A DNA stretch of 12,975 bases from Solirubrobacteraceae bacterium (GTDB taxonomy: Bacteria; Actinomycetota; Thermoleophilia; Solirubrobacterales; Solirubrobacteraceae), in NCBI GenBank assembly GCA_030447005.1, contig JAUJME010000026.1, positions 1 to 12,975 of the forward strand. Reading direction: 5' to 3'. Below are positions 4,667 to 12,594 of this stretch, in pieces (within the stretch, counting starts at the first letter, position 1; the number at the start of each line of letters is the position of its first letter). Under the pieces are notes generated by a model. The model worked only from the letters and a program-made list of their open reading frames with translations. It was not told the origin of the DNA and ran no database searches. Made by a program: the position numbers and the translations under genes.

Positions 4667-7198
4667 TCACCGCCCGCGCCTCCGCCGGGGAGCCTCGATC
4701 GTCACGAGCCGGTCGGCCGACTTCCGCATGCCCGCCTCCTCGAGGGCATCCCGGGCCGCGTTCAGGCCGCCCGGCGTCAGCATCATCATGCCGCCCATCC
4801 GGCCCACGGCGGCGCCGAGCAGCGCGGCGTCCGTCCGGCGCTCGGCGTCGGTGGCGTAGACGACGTTGGTCGGCAGCCCGCGCCGCTTGGCCTCGCCGAC
4901 GACGACCTCCGACGTCCCGAAGGCGTCGCGGCCGGCCAGTCGCTGCGGAGTGGGCAGCGCGGACGCGACCTCCCCGCCGACCCAGCGGCGGCTCCCCACG
5001 ATGAGCGTGCGGGTGATGCCCAGCGTCCGGATCGCCTCGGCCGTCGCGGCCGGCACCGAGTCCTCCTCGACGTAGAGGATCGGCAGGCGCCGGTCCGCCG
5101 CGAGCACGGACGCCGCCGCCGCGTCGGGGCTCCGCCGGTTGACGATGACCGCCGCGTCGAACGCCGCCGACCGGGCCGCCCGGCGGTCGGGCGAGCGGCG
5201 GTCCATCGCCGCTGCGATCAGCGCCGCCGTGCCCGCCCTCGAGGAGCCGGCCAGGCGGGTGATCCCCTCGCGAGCGATCCCGGTGGCGGCGAGGTCCTCC
5301 ACCACCTGATCGGAGAGCAGGCCCTCGTCGCCGATCACGTAGGCACCCACGGGCGCCAGCCGCGCGAGCTCCTGCTTGACCTCGTCGGAGAGCCCGCCGC
5401 GCGGGGTCACGAGGACCGGCGCCACGTTGGCCCGGGCGAGGACGCCGGCGGCCAGGACGCCGGAGAAGTCGCGCTCGTTGACGATCACCACGCGGCTCCA
5501 CGGCCTGGTGGCGAAGACGCCCGCCAGCACGGCCTCGCCACCGCCCGGGTAGGCCATGCGCGAGAGCTGGATGGCGAGATCCGAGGCCGACTTGCGCCGC
5601 ATCCTCAGCGCCGGCACCTGGCGCGGCGCGTCGTGGGCCACCTGCGCGAGGTAGATGCCCATCGTGTCCGTCTCGGGGTTGCCGTCGCGCGAGTCCATCC
5701 ACGCGACGAGGATCCGGCCGTCGCCGAGCGGGACGGACTGCGGGCCGTAGGCCCAGTAGGCCCCGTAGCGGTAGTCGAACCCGACGTCGTTGTTCATCGA
5801 GCGATCGGTGATCCGGCGCTCGGCCTCGAAGGTCTGGCCGCCGTCCTCGGAGAACCGGTAGTAGGTGTCGCCGAGCCGCGCCTCCTCACACTGGACGTGG
5901 GTGTGCACGCAGCCGCGGTACCAGCGGCGACGGTCCTGCCACACGATGTCCACGCGGCCGTCCGGCGCGACGGAGACCGTCGGGTGCCTCGTCTGCGTGA
6001 CCTCGTTCTGGATCTCCGCCTCGCGGTTGATCCGGTCGGGAGCCGACCATGACACCCCGTCGTCGCCGGAGCGCTGGAACCAGACGTCCGTGTCGGGATG
6101 GATGAAGTGGTCCGCCGCGCGTGCCCTGGCCTGCGTCGGCGTCGTCGGCGTCCCGCCGTTGCCGTACACGACGTAGACGGCGCCCGACTTCGGATCGGCC
6201 GCGAGGCGCGGCCAGGCGGACGCGCTGAAGACGCGGTTCGTCGTGAACGGCGGTGTCGACGGGCCCTCGTAGACGTAGCCGCGGACGCCCGCGATCGGCG
6301 AATGCCTCCACGACCGCCCGAGGTCGGTCGACCGGCTGTGGATGAGCCGGCCCTCGGGCCGGAAGCTCCGGGGGGTGGCCCCGCGCTCGCGCGTGCGCCA
6401 TGCGACGTGGAACGCGCCGCCGCGGCCCACGACGGGACGCGACGGCTCAACGGCGTTCTGTCCCTCCGGGTTGAGCTGCTGGGCCCCGGACCAGGTCTGG
6501 CCGCTGTCGGTGGAGGACGTCGTGACGATGTCCTCCTGCGAGGCGGCCGCCGAGGGGTTCTGCTCGTTCGAGCTGGCCACCACGAAGACCCGGTCGCCCT
6601 GCCCGCGGCCGCCTGGGATGACGGTCAGCTTGGGGAGGGTGTAATCAGGCCCCTTGGCGGCGTCGCGGCTGCCCGCGATCGCGACGACGCTCGTCCCGAA
6701 GGAGCGGCCGCCGTCGGTTGAGCGGGCGACCAGCACCGACTTGCCCTGCGGCTCGCCGTCCGGGCCGGGCACCGGCGAGCTGAAGGTCGTGTAGACGTTA
6801 CGCCCCCGGCCGAAGGCGATCGTCTGGTCGAGCAGCGCGGAGAGATGGCGGCCGACCGTGCAGGGCGGGGAGACGAAGCCCGGCGGGGCCTTCAGGCGCG
6901 TCTTGCGCCACTTGAAGCCGCCGTCGAAGGAGGTCGCCACCTCGCAGTGGAACGTGTCGAGGTCGGTGTAGACCGCCACGATGTGCTTCTCGTCGCGCGG
7001 GTTGACCGCGAGGCCGACCGCGTCGCGGCCGTACACCGCCTGCGAGTCGGGCAGGAGCGGGTAGTTCGGGCTGACCCGCACGTCGGCGGCCGCCGGCGAA
7101 GGCGACCCGCCGGCCGCCACGGCCGAGACGACGAGGAGGGCGGCCGGGAGGAGGCGACGGAGCAGCACGCTCCGGACCGCCGAGAAGCGCCTGTGCAT
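4667..7198 (-). CDS. Secreted sialidase-fold (Asp-box) protein fused to three CWB2-like cell-wall-binding repeats
   Basis: The 843 residues begin with an Arg-rich n-region and signal peptide (RRLLPAALLVVSAVAAGG, cut near 38). The N-terminal two-thirds is a sialidase-type beta-propeller with six Asp-box motifs (S-x-D-x-G-x-x-W/F) at about 90, 160, 229, 290, 377 and 450. From about 535 to 840 are three divergent CWB2-type repeats: DFSGVLAAGVLARANVAPVLVTP with AYVIGD, SPDAAAASVLAADRRLPILYV with TLIVGS, and a third ending GGMMMLTPGGL. CWB2 repeats in Gram-positives attach proteins to wall polymers. Catalytic sialidase residues were not identified, so it may be a binding rather than hydrolytic protein. 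ATG at 7198 is chosen over the upstream in-frame start at 7291 because AGGTGG precedes it and the signal peptide begins there. Confidence 0.88.
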   Translation of the reverse strand: MHRRFSAVRSVLLRRLLPAALLVVSAVAAGGSPSPAAADVRVSPNYPLLPDSQAVYGRDAVGLAVNPRDEKHIVAVYTDLDTFHCEVATSFDGGFKWRKTRLKAPPGFVSPPCTVGRHLSALLDQTIAFGRGRNVYTTFSSPVPGPDGEPQGKSVLVARSTDGGRSFGTSVVAIAGSRDAAKGPDYTLPKLTVIPGGRGQGDRVFVVASSNEQNPSAAASQEDIVTTSSTDSGQTWSGAQQLNPEGQNAVEPSRPVVGRGGAFHVAWRTRERGATPRSFRPEGRLIHSRSTDLGRSWRHSPIAGVRGYVYEGPSTPPFTTNRVFSASAWPRLAADPKSGAVYVVYGNGGTPTTPTQARARAADHFIHPDTDVWFQRSGDDGVSWSAPDRINREAEIQNEVTQTRHPTVSVAPDGRVDIVWQDRRRWYRGCVHTHVQCEEARLGDTYYRFSEDGGQTFEAERRITDRSMNNDVGFDYRYGAYWAYGPQSVPLGDGRILVAWMDSRDGNPETDTMGIYLAQVAHDAPRQVPALRMRRKSASDLAIQLSRMAYPGGGEAVLAGVFATRPWSRVVIVNERDFSGVLAAGVLARANVAPVLVTPRGGLSDEVKQELARLAPVGAYVIGDEGLLSDQVVEDLAATGIAREGITRLAGSSRAGTAALIAAAMDRRSPDRRAARSAAFDAAVIVNRRSPDAAAASVLAADRRLPILYVEEDSVPAATAEAIRTLGITRTLIVGSRRWVGGEVASALPTPQRLAGRDAFGTSEVVVGEAKRRGLPTNVVYATDAERRTDAALLGAAVGRMGGMMMLTPGGLNAARDALEEAGMRKSADRLVTIEAPRRRRGR

Positions 7199-7242
7199 GG
7201 ATTCCACCTTGGCGGGACGGAGGGATTCAGGACGGGGACCGA

Positions 7243-7267
7243 TGCGGGCCGGCGTCGCCGGCCCGCA
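7243..7267 (-). terminator. Strong GC-rich hairpin terminator, no U-tract
   Basis: A perfect 11-bp inverted repeat: TGCGGGCCGGC and GCCGGCCCGCA around the three-base loop GTC. It begins 28 bases past the stop of the Ig-like protein gene and lies 45 bases before the ATG of the CWB2 protein gene. There is no T-run, as is common for terminators in very GC-rich actinobacteria. It probably separates the two transcription units. Confidence 0.6.
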
Positions 7268-7294
7268 GGCCTTCACGTGTTCGGCAGTCAACGG

Positions 7295-7870
7295 CTACGG
7301 GAGGGTGCGGACGGGCTCGAGCCCGCGATGACGGGAGCGCCGGCCGAGCAGCGCGACCCCGGCGCCGAGGAGCGCGACGGCCAGCAGCCCGATGCCGGCG
7401 ACGAGCGGAGCCGGGACCGGGGAGGCCTCCGGTGCCGCAGGGCCGCCGCCCGGTGGGGCCCATGGCGCGACCGCCGTCGAGGACCTCGACCTCTTGACCA
7501 TCTTCAGCGGCGCGCGGCCGGGCGTGCCGGCGGCGGGGCGGCCGTCAGGGCCTGTCTGCGTCGCGACGATGATGTACTGGCCGGCGGCTGCGCTCGGCAC
7601 CGTGAAGCTCGCCTTGAAGCGGCCGTTGGCCGCCGGGCGCCCCTCCCACAGGACACGGCCGTTGCGGCCGTTGAAGCGCAGCTGGACGGCGGACGCCTTC
7701 GGATTGCTGTTGAAGTTGCCGCCCACGGCCGCCACCTCCACGCCGGGCGTGGCGGTCGCGCGATTGAGCTTGAGCGTCGCGAGGCTGCCGCACGCGAACG
7801 CGGTGGCCACGACCGCCAGGGGCAGCGCGAGTGCGCAGATCCCCATCAGAAACCAGTGCTTGCGCTGCAT
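7295..7870 (-). CDS. Small membrane-anchored Ig-like surface protein
   Basis: 191 residues, family not recognised by name. The N-terminus (MQRKHWFLMG, then a hydrophobic stretch) is a signal peptide ending TAFACGSL; Cys27 could be a lipidated cysteine, though Phe at -2 is a poor lipobox. Residues about 30-125 look like one Ig/TIG-type beta-sandwich (PGVEVAAVGGNF, VQLRFNG, GRFKASFTVP, GQYIIVATQ), as found in proteins with an extracellular filamin-like domain. A Pro/Ala linker follows, then a membrane helix (about 155-176) and a basic C-terminus (GRRSRHR). ATG at 7870 is preferred over the in-frame ATG at 7891 because GAGGGG lies just upstream of it. It sits between the two sialidase-fold genes and may be part of the same surface assembly (inference). 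Confidence 0.75.
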   Translation of the reverse strand: MQRKHWFLMGICALALPLAVVATAFACGSLATLKLNRATATPGVEVAAVGGNFNSNPKASAVQLRFNGRNGRVLWEGRPAANGRFKASFTVPSAAAGQYIIVATQTGPDGRPAAGTPGRAPLKMVKRSRSSTAVAPWAPPGGGPAAPEASPVPAPLVAGIGLLAVALLGAGVALLGRRSRHRGLEPVRTLP

Positions 7871-7948
7871 GTTCCGCCCCTCGTCCCCCATCGGTGTACG
7901 ACACCCGCAGATGCGCGCCAGAAACTAGTCCAGCTTCGAGCACCCGAG

Positions 7949-7967
7949 TAGGTGTGTGCACCACCTA
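7949..7967 (-). terminator. Small inverted repeat at the end of the second sialidase-fold gene
   Basis: TAGGTG (7949-7954) and CACCTA (7962-7967) form a perfect 6-bp stem with a 7-base loop. The arm includes the TAG stop codon of the gene. It is short and has only a weak T-rich patch (TTTC) further on, so it may be a weak terminator or chance. Confidence 0.25.
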
Positions 7968-9476
7968 GCCGGTCCGGCGCCGAACCGAACGCCTGGCGCG
8001 GACCAGCAGCCCGAGGCCCAGCAGCGCCAGGAGCGCTCCTCCGTAGCGCAGCACCCGCAGCCGGCCGGGAGCCTCCACGCGCACCTGCGCGCGGACGAGA
8101 TCCTGCTTGTTGGACGCCTCCGTCCCGGCGCGGGTGTCGCTCCACACGGCGAGGAGCCCGTCGTCGGCCGACGCGAGCCCGAGGCGGCTGCCGAGCGTCG
8201 CGAGGCCGCGCTCGCTGCCGAACCCGATGCGGGAGTCGAACGGCCGGCTGGTGAGCATCGCGTGGGGCCCGAACGACCGGCCTCCGTCGTCCGACGACTG
8301 CAGCGACACGTCGTTGCGAACACCGCCGCGGGGGCCGGCTCGCCGGTCGTAGTAGACGACGTCGAGCCGCCCGTCGGGGGCGACCGCCAGCTGCGGGAGG
8401 TACTGGGCGGTGCCGTCGCGGCGGCGCGTGTCGTTGACGCGGACCGGGCCGCTCCAGGCGGCGGCGTCCGGCGCGAGCGACCACACCCAGACGTCGGCGT
8501 CGCCGAGGCGGGCGTCGTGGAACCCGACGTGGACGCGGCCGCTCTCCCGGTCGACGGCGAGCGACGGGAAGGACGGCAGGAACGCGATGAACCGCTCCGC
8601 GGGCACCACGCGGTCGTCGACCACCGACTCGGCCCACGTCGCCCCGCGGTCGCGCGAGCGCGCGAGCACGAGCGAGAAGCGGCCCGGGTACGGCGGCCCT
8701 CCCGTGTTCTCGTGCGCCCCCTCGTAGTCGAGGCGGTCCTCGCCCACGTCGAGGTAGAGGACGTAGAGCTCCCCCCGGGCGCCGACGGCGGCGGACGGCG
8801 CCAGCGCGCGCCCCCGCCGCGGGTCGCTGACCCGCGCCGGCCGGCTCCAGGTGGCGCCCCGGTCGCCCGAGCTCGCGACGACGACCGGATTGCCCGGAGC
8901 CGTGAACTTCAGCGCGCCGATCCGGCGGGCCTGCAGCCAGGTCAGGTGCAGGCGGTCGGGGTCGGCCGGATCGGCGGCGATCCGGACCTGGAACGCGAGC
9001 GGCCCGGAGACGCGGCGCGGCGCCGACAGCGACCGCCCGCCGTCGGTCGACGAGGCGACCCACACGGCCTCGGGCCGGTTGGCCCGGCCGGTGAGGGTCA
9101 CGTAGGAGACGTGGAGCGTTCCGTCGGCGCCGAAGGCGGCGTCGGGGGCGTAGCACTTGGGGCCCTGGCCGCGGGGGATGGGCACCCGGACCGGCGACCA
9201 GGTCCGCCCGCCGTCGCCCGAGCGGTGGACCGCGCAGGAGAAGTCGGGGGAGTCGATCCGGCTGGTCACCGCGACCTGCGAGGGGTCGAGCGGGCTGCGC
9301 ACGACCGTCGGGGAGTTGTGGGCGCGGATGTCGGCGGCGTCGCGGGCGCCGCGGTTGACCGGGCCGTCGGCGCCCGGTCGCGGCTCGGCCGCCGACCCGC
9401 CGGTGAGCACGGAGGCGAGCACCCATCCGAGGCCGGCGATCAGGAGGGCGGCGCCCACGCCGGCGCGGCGGATCAC
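7965..9476 (-). CDS. Membrane-anchored sialidase-fold (Asp-box/BNR) protein
   Basis: 503 residues. N-terminal signal/anchor (GAALLIAGLGWVLASVL, about 8-24), an extracytoplasmic beta-propeller, then a C-terminal membrane helix (about 477-492) followed by RARRSVRRR as stop-transfer, giving an LPXTG-free tail anchor. Five Asp-boxes are visible: SGDGGRTW (86), STDGGRSL (143), SGDRGATW (203), SRDRGATW (274) and SDDGGRSF (395). Cys81 and Cys108 could form a disulfide. Repeated phrases such as VAVTS, DGTLHVSYV and DGRLDVVYYDRR are typical of exo-alpha-sialidase-like propellers, but no catalytic set was recognised. The GTG start at 9476 is set by GGGAGG just upstream and by the signal peptide; the longer open frame to 9707 would run into the divergent gene. 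A possible -10 (TATCGT, 9506-9501 on this strand) lies in the 78-bp divergent spacer. Confidence 0.85.
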   Translation of the reverse strand: MIRRAGVGAALLIAGLGWVLASVLTGGSAAEPRPGADGPVNRGARDAADIRAHNSPTVVRSPLDPSQVAVTSRIDSPDFSCAVHRSGDGGRTWSPVRVPIPRGQGPKCYAPDAAFGADGTLHVSYVTLTGRANRPEAVWVASSTDGGRSLSAPRRVSGPLAFQVRIAADPADPDRLHLTWLQARRIGALKFTAPGNPVVVASSGDRGATWSRPARVSDPRRGRALAPSAAVGARGELYVLYLDVGEDRLDYEGAHENTGGPPYPGRFSLVLARSRDRGATWAESVVDDRVVPAERFIAFLPSFPSLAVDRESGRVHVGFHDARLGDADVWVWSLAPDAAAWSGPVRVNDTRRRDGTAQYLPQLAVAPDGRLDVVYYDRRAGPRGGVRNDVSLQSSDDGGRSFGPHAMLTSRPFDSRIGFGSERGLATLGSRLGLASADDGLLAVWSDTRAGTEASNKQDLVRAQVRVEAPGRLRVLRYGGALLALLGLGLLVRARRSVRRRTG

Positions 9477-9480
9477 GGAG

Positions 9481-9486
9481 CCTCCC
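9481..9486 (-). promoter_or_regulatory. Ribosome-binding site fixing a GTG start
   Basis: GGGAGG followed by CTCC and GTG. It decides in favour of the short form of the sialidase-fold protein that begins directly with its signal peptide. Confidence 0.6.
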
Positions 9487-9554
9487 GGCGCACCGCGTCC
9501 ACGATAGTCGCGGGGCCGACGACGGCTGCGCGGGCGAGGGGCGACAATGACCCC

Positions 9555-9968
9555 ATGTCTCGGGTCTCCCCCGCCGGGGCGGCGGCCGACCGGCGCCTGG
9601 CGCTCGGGCTCGCGGCGCTGGCCATCTGGGCGATCGCGGTGCCGTGGCTCGCCCGCGCGGTGGGGCTCGAGCTCGACGTCCCCGCGCGCCTCGAGATCAT
9701 CGACCACGTGATCCCCGGGGCCGTCGCGATCGCCTGCGCCGCTGTCGTCGGGCGTGCGCAGGGACCGGGCGGCGAGCTGCGCCGGCTGATCTCAGGGTCG
9801 GCGGCGGCGCTCGCCGGGCTCTGGATCACGAGCACCCACGCGACGCTCGTGCCCGAGGCCGTCGACGGCATCTCGCCGTGGGGCCCGGCACTGCTGCACC
9901 TCAGCACGGGGCCCCCGATCGTCGCCGCCGGGGTGTGGATCGTGCTGGCGGCGCCCTCGCGCACCTGA
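9555..9968 (+). CDS. Small four-helix membrane protein, unknown function
   Basis: 137 residues, family not recognised. Four hydrophobic segments are visible at about 15-35, 50-67, 79-97 and 108-132, joined by short loops with Arg/Gly (VGRAQGPGGELRR) that suggest an even number of passes. Histidines sit at or near helix ends (IIDHVIPG, TSTHATLVPE, LLHLSTGP), as in some small haem- or metal-binding membrane proteins; this is only a suggestion. It is divergent from the sialidase-fold gene with 78 bp between starts, and converges on the DM13 gene with 13 bp between stops, so it is its own transcription unit. GAGGGG about 12 bases before the ATG is a distant ribosome-binding site; another ATG eight bases upstream is out of frame. 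Confidence 0.65.
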   Translation: MSRVSPAGAAADRRLALGLAALAIWAIAVPWLARAVGLELDVPARLEIIDHVIPGAVAIACAAVVGRAQGPGGELRRLISGSAAALAGLWITSTHATLVPEAVDGISPWGPALLHLSTGPPIVAAGVWIVLAAPSRT

Positions 9969-9981
9969 CGGTCCGGCGCGC

Positions 9982-10842
9982 TCAGCGCTCGAGCGTCGCC
10001 GCGCCGTAGGCGTTGCGGGTGATCTCGCACCAGATCACCAGCGAGCGGACGTCCGGCCCCAGCGAGCCCGACGGCAGGCGGTGGTTCATCGACCCGGCGG
10101 TGGCCTTGAGGAAGCCCACGTCGCGGTGCGGCGCTCCGGCGACCTGGCGGGTGCTCCGCGGTCGCGGGAGCGTCGAGAGGCGGAACTCGAGGTCGACGTT
10201 GGGCGTCACGTAGAAGTCCTCGAGCCGCAGGTCGAGGCGCCCGCCCGGCGCCTCCCGGACCGTGACGGTGCCGCTCGCCTCCTCGTCGATGCCGTAGAGG
10301 CGGGCGCGCGCGACGACCCGGCCGGCGGGCGCCGTCGTGGGCGGCTCGGCGAGCGGCACGTCGAGCTGCTGCTCGACGCGCGCGACCCAGTCGCCCTGCG
10401 CGTCGACCCGGAGCCGGAAGCTCCCCCCGGCCACCGAGCGGCCCTCGTCCTCCGCGGGGCAGCCGTCCGTCGCCGCGAGGCGCTGCCCGGCGGGCTCCCC
10501 GGACGGCCGCTGCGGCTCGATGGCGAACGGTCCGCGCGCACACCTCCAGGCCACCCGCCACTGCAGCGCCCGGCGATCCACGGAGAACGCCGGCGTCGTC
10601 GCCGAGCCGCTCCCCGCGAAGCGGCGCACGGGCGCCCAGTAGGGCTGCGAGCGGCGCTGGACCCGGGTCGCAGGCCGCCCCGTCTGCTCGACGGCCGGCC
10701 CGAAAGCGGAGTCGCGCGTGCGTGTCGCCGGCGGCGCGAGGCGGTCGCGGACCCCGAAGAAGTTGCCGCCGTAGACGGCGCTGGCCGCCATGACGACCAG
10801 CAGCAGCGCCCCGGCCGCCTGCCGTCCGGCGGACCGGCTCAT
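9982..10842 (-). CDS. Membrane-anchored DM13-domain protein
   Basis: 286 residues. An N-terminal helix (about 10-24) anchors it outside the cell. A middle domain (about 65-165) has Cys101 and Cys128 as a likely disulfide pair and ends GDWVARVEQQLDVPL; I do not recognise it. Residues about 180-286 match the DM13 fold: GTVTVREAP, LDLRLEDFYVTPNVDLEFRLS, DVGFLKATAGSMNHRLP and LVIWCEITRNAYGAATL, with the family's conserved cysteine (Cys272) in the VIWC segment. DM13 domains have been proposed to act in electron transfer through that cysteine. The ATG overlaps the permease stop as ATGA, so the two are co-translated and probably work as a pair. The much longer open frame upstream in this phase is a shadow of the permease. 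Confidence 0.82.
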   Translation of the reverse strand: MSRSAGRQAAGALLLVVMAASAVYGGNFFGVRDRLAPPATRTRDSAFGPAVEQTGRPATRVQRRSQPYWAPVRRFAGSGSATTPAFSVDRRALQWRVAWRCARGPFAIEPQRPSGEPAGQRLAATDGCPAEDEGRSVAGGSFRLRVDAQGDWVARVEQQLDVPLAEPPTTAPAGRVVARARLYGIDEEASGTVTVREAPGGRLDLRLEDFYVTPNVDLEFRLSTLPRPRSTRQVAGAPHRDVGFLKATAGSMNHRLPSGSLGPDVRSLVIWCEITRNAYGAATLER

Positions 10843-11960
10843 AGCGCGGCCACGAGCAGACCGCCCGCCGTGGCGCCGGCGAAGGTGGCGAGCAGGAGCA
10901 GGGCGGGCGGCCGCCAGCCGAGCTCTGAGCGGGTGAGCGCGAAGGTCGCGACGCCGGCCGAGGGGGCGGCCAGGAGCAGCGCCGCCGCCGGGCCCGGGCC
11001 GAGGCCCAGCGCGAGCATCCCGATCACCAGCGGGATCTCGAAGAGCGTCGGCAGCTGGAGAAGGGTCCCGAGGGCGGCCGCCACCACGATCGCCACGACG
11101 CCCGCGCCGACCGCGGCGGAGAGCTGCTGGGGCGGGAGCACGACGAGCAGCGCGCCGACCGCCAGGCTCGCGACGGCCATCGCGGGGACGAGCCGGATGG
11201 CCTGCTCGATCGTCGCCCGCCACCAGGCCGCCAGCGCGGCGCGCGCCGCCGGCAGCCAGCCGCCCGGAGCGGGGGCGCCGGTCGCGAGCGGGTCGAGGAG
11301 CCCCACCGGCGGGGCCGTCGGCACCGCCGCCCCGCGCCGGTCGAGCCTGCCGATGGCCGGCACCACCGCGGCGACCATGAGGACGCCGAAGGCCAGGCGC
11401 GCGACACCCATCTCCGCGGGGAGCAGGACGAGGATGGCGAGGAGGCCCACCGGGTTGAAGAGCGCCGACCCGAGGATGATCCCGAGGGTGGTCTCCAGGC
11501 TCGCGCCGGCGCGGCGGAAGCCGAGCGAGACGGGCGCCGAGCAGGCGCTGCACATGAAGAGCGGCAGGCCCATCGCGCCGCCGAAGGCGGCGGCCCCCGG
11601 GCCGCGGCGGCCGATCAGGCGCGGCATCCCGAACGCCGGGGCGATGGCCATGGCGGCGCCGCCGAGCAGGAGCGCGAAGAACATCCCGACCGCGTTGGCG
11701 TCCCACAGGTTCACCCCGTAGGCCAGCCAGCGCAGCCCCTCGGGGAAGGCGAGCGGGTCGAGGACCTGGGAGAAGGTCGAGCGCCCGTTGGCCGACGCGC
11801 CCTCGCCGAGCGCCGGCAGCTTGGCGAGCACGGCGGGCAGCCTCGTCTGGGTGAGGAAGACCGCGAGGATCGCGACGAAGATCGCCCCTCCGACGACACC
11901 CTGGCGGAAGGCGGACTGCCGCGGCCCGGTGCGGAGGGAGCGCAGCGCGGCCACGTCCAT
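10839..11960 (-). CDS. DUF318/ArsP-like permease with CSAC motif
   Basis: 373 residues, polytopic, with about eight to ten hydrophobic segments. The signature is PLFMCSACSAPVSLGFRRAG (Cys137, Cys140), followed by SLETTLGIILGSALFNPVGL; this resembles the cysteine motif and following helix of the DUF318/ArsP permease family, some members of which export trivalent organoarsenicals or other thiophilic species. The second half (LLQLPTLFEIPLVIGMLALGLG, GPAAALLLAAPSAGV) repeats the pattern, as in a two-repeat transporter. The C-terminus is coupled by an ATGA overlap to the DM13 gene. The start is uncertain: ATG at 11960 has no clear ribosome-binding site, and an in-frame TTG at 11990 has GAGGGG upstream. 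Substrate unknown. Confidence 0.82.
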   Translation of the reverse strand: MDVAALRSLRTGPRQSAFRQGVVGGAIFVAILAVFLTQTRLPAVLAKLPALGEGASANGRSTFSQVLDPLAFPEGLRWLAYGVNLWDANAVGMFFALLLGGAAMAIAPAFGMPRLIGRRGPGAAAFGGAMGLPLFMCSACSAPVSLGFRRAGASLETTLGIILGSALFNPVGLLAILVLLPAEMGVARLAFGVLMVAAVVPAIGRLDRRGAAVPTAPPVGLLDPLATGAPAPGGWLPAARAALAAWWRATIEQAIRLVPAMAVASLAVGALLVVLPPQQLSAAVGAGVVAIVVAAALGTLLQLPTLFEIPLVIGMLALGLGPGPAAALLLAAPSAGVATFALTRSELGWRPPALLLLATFAGATAGGLLVAAL

Positions 11961-12020
11961 ATCGGTAGCACGGGCGCGGAGGGACGACAAGGCTCGCGAC
12001 CCCCCTCGGTCACCCGCCGG

Positions 12021-12584
12021 TCAGTGCGCCGCCCGCCGCACCAGCGCCCGCGCCTTGACCCGCCCGCGGTGGGGCGCCTCCTCGAGGAGGACGGGCTCCA
12101 TTCCGTCGAGCAGCCGCTCGAGCTCCCCCGGCGCGAGGACGAACTCGGGGTCGCGCGGCCCCCACTCGGGCGACGGATGGGCGAGGAAGGCCTCGATGGC
12201 CAGCAGGCCGCCGGGGGCGAGCGCCGCCATCAGCACGGGCAAGAGCTCGCGCTGCAGGTAGTTCGTCATGACCACCACCGCGTACGGCGGCCGAGGCAGG
12301 TCCGGCTGCGCACGGAGGTCGACCTGGACGGTGGTGACCGGGAGCGAGCGCTCCCGCGCCGTGGCGGCGACGTGCCCGAGCGCGACGCCCGACGCGTCGA
12401 GCGCGTCGACCTCGAAGCCGAGCTCGGCGAGCAGGAGCGCATGGCGTCCGAGGCCGCAGGCGACGTCGGCGGCGCGTCCCGGCGCCAGGGCGGCGAGCCG
12501 GTCGCGGTGGGCGAGGAGCCACGGCGCCGGCGGGTCGGGCGGGCCGTCCGCCAGCGCGCGCGCGAAGCGCTCGTCCCAGCTCAT
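12021..12584 (-). CDS. Class I SAM-dependent methyltransferase (TehB-like)
   Basis: 187 residues. Motif I is VACGLGRHALLLAELGFEV (Asp40 to about 59), followed by ALDAS (Asp63, ribose-binding acid), VQVDLR, and YAVVVMTNYLQRELLP at the motif IV position, then LAPGGLLAIEAF. This is the compact Rossmann-type methyltransferase seen in TehB/thiopurine-type small-molecule methylases. The ATG at 12584 is 10 bases after the hypE stop, so it is probably in the hyp operon; an upstream in-frame start at 12716 would overlap hypE and is rejected. Such enzymes methylate tellurite, selenite or thiols in some bacteria, which is interesting beside a thiophile-type permease, but the substrate here is unknown. 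Confidence 0.85.
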   Translation of the reverse strand: MSWDERFARALADGPPDPPAPWLLAHRDRLAALAPGRAADVACGLGRHALLLAELGFEVDALDASGVALGHVAATARERSLPVTTVQVDLRAQPDLPRPPYAVVVMTNYLQRELLPVLMAALAPGGLLAIEAFLAHPSPEWGPRDPEFVLAPGELERLLDGMEPVLLEEAPHRGRVKARALVRRAAH

Positions 12585-12594
12585 CCGCACGCGG

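Noticed and set aside
3872..6052. A 726-codon open frame on the plus strand
   Set aside because: Low-complexity composition and opposite to two well-supported minus-strand genes with signal peptides and domain motifs.
7956..9554. Plus-strand open frame running into the small membrane protein
   Set aside because: Antisense shadow of the sialidase-fold gene; only the part from 9555 has membrane-protein character.
10843..11706. Long N-terminal extension of the DM13 protein
   Set aside because: Shadow of the permease in another frame; the ATG at 10842 starts at a membrane anchor and overlaps the permease stop.
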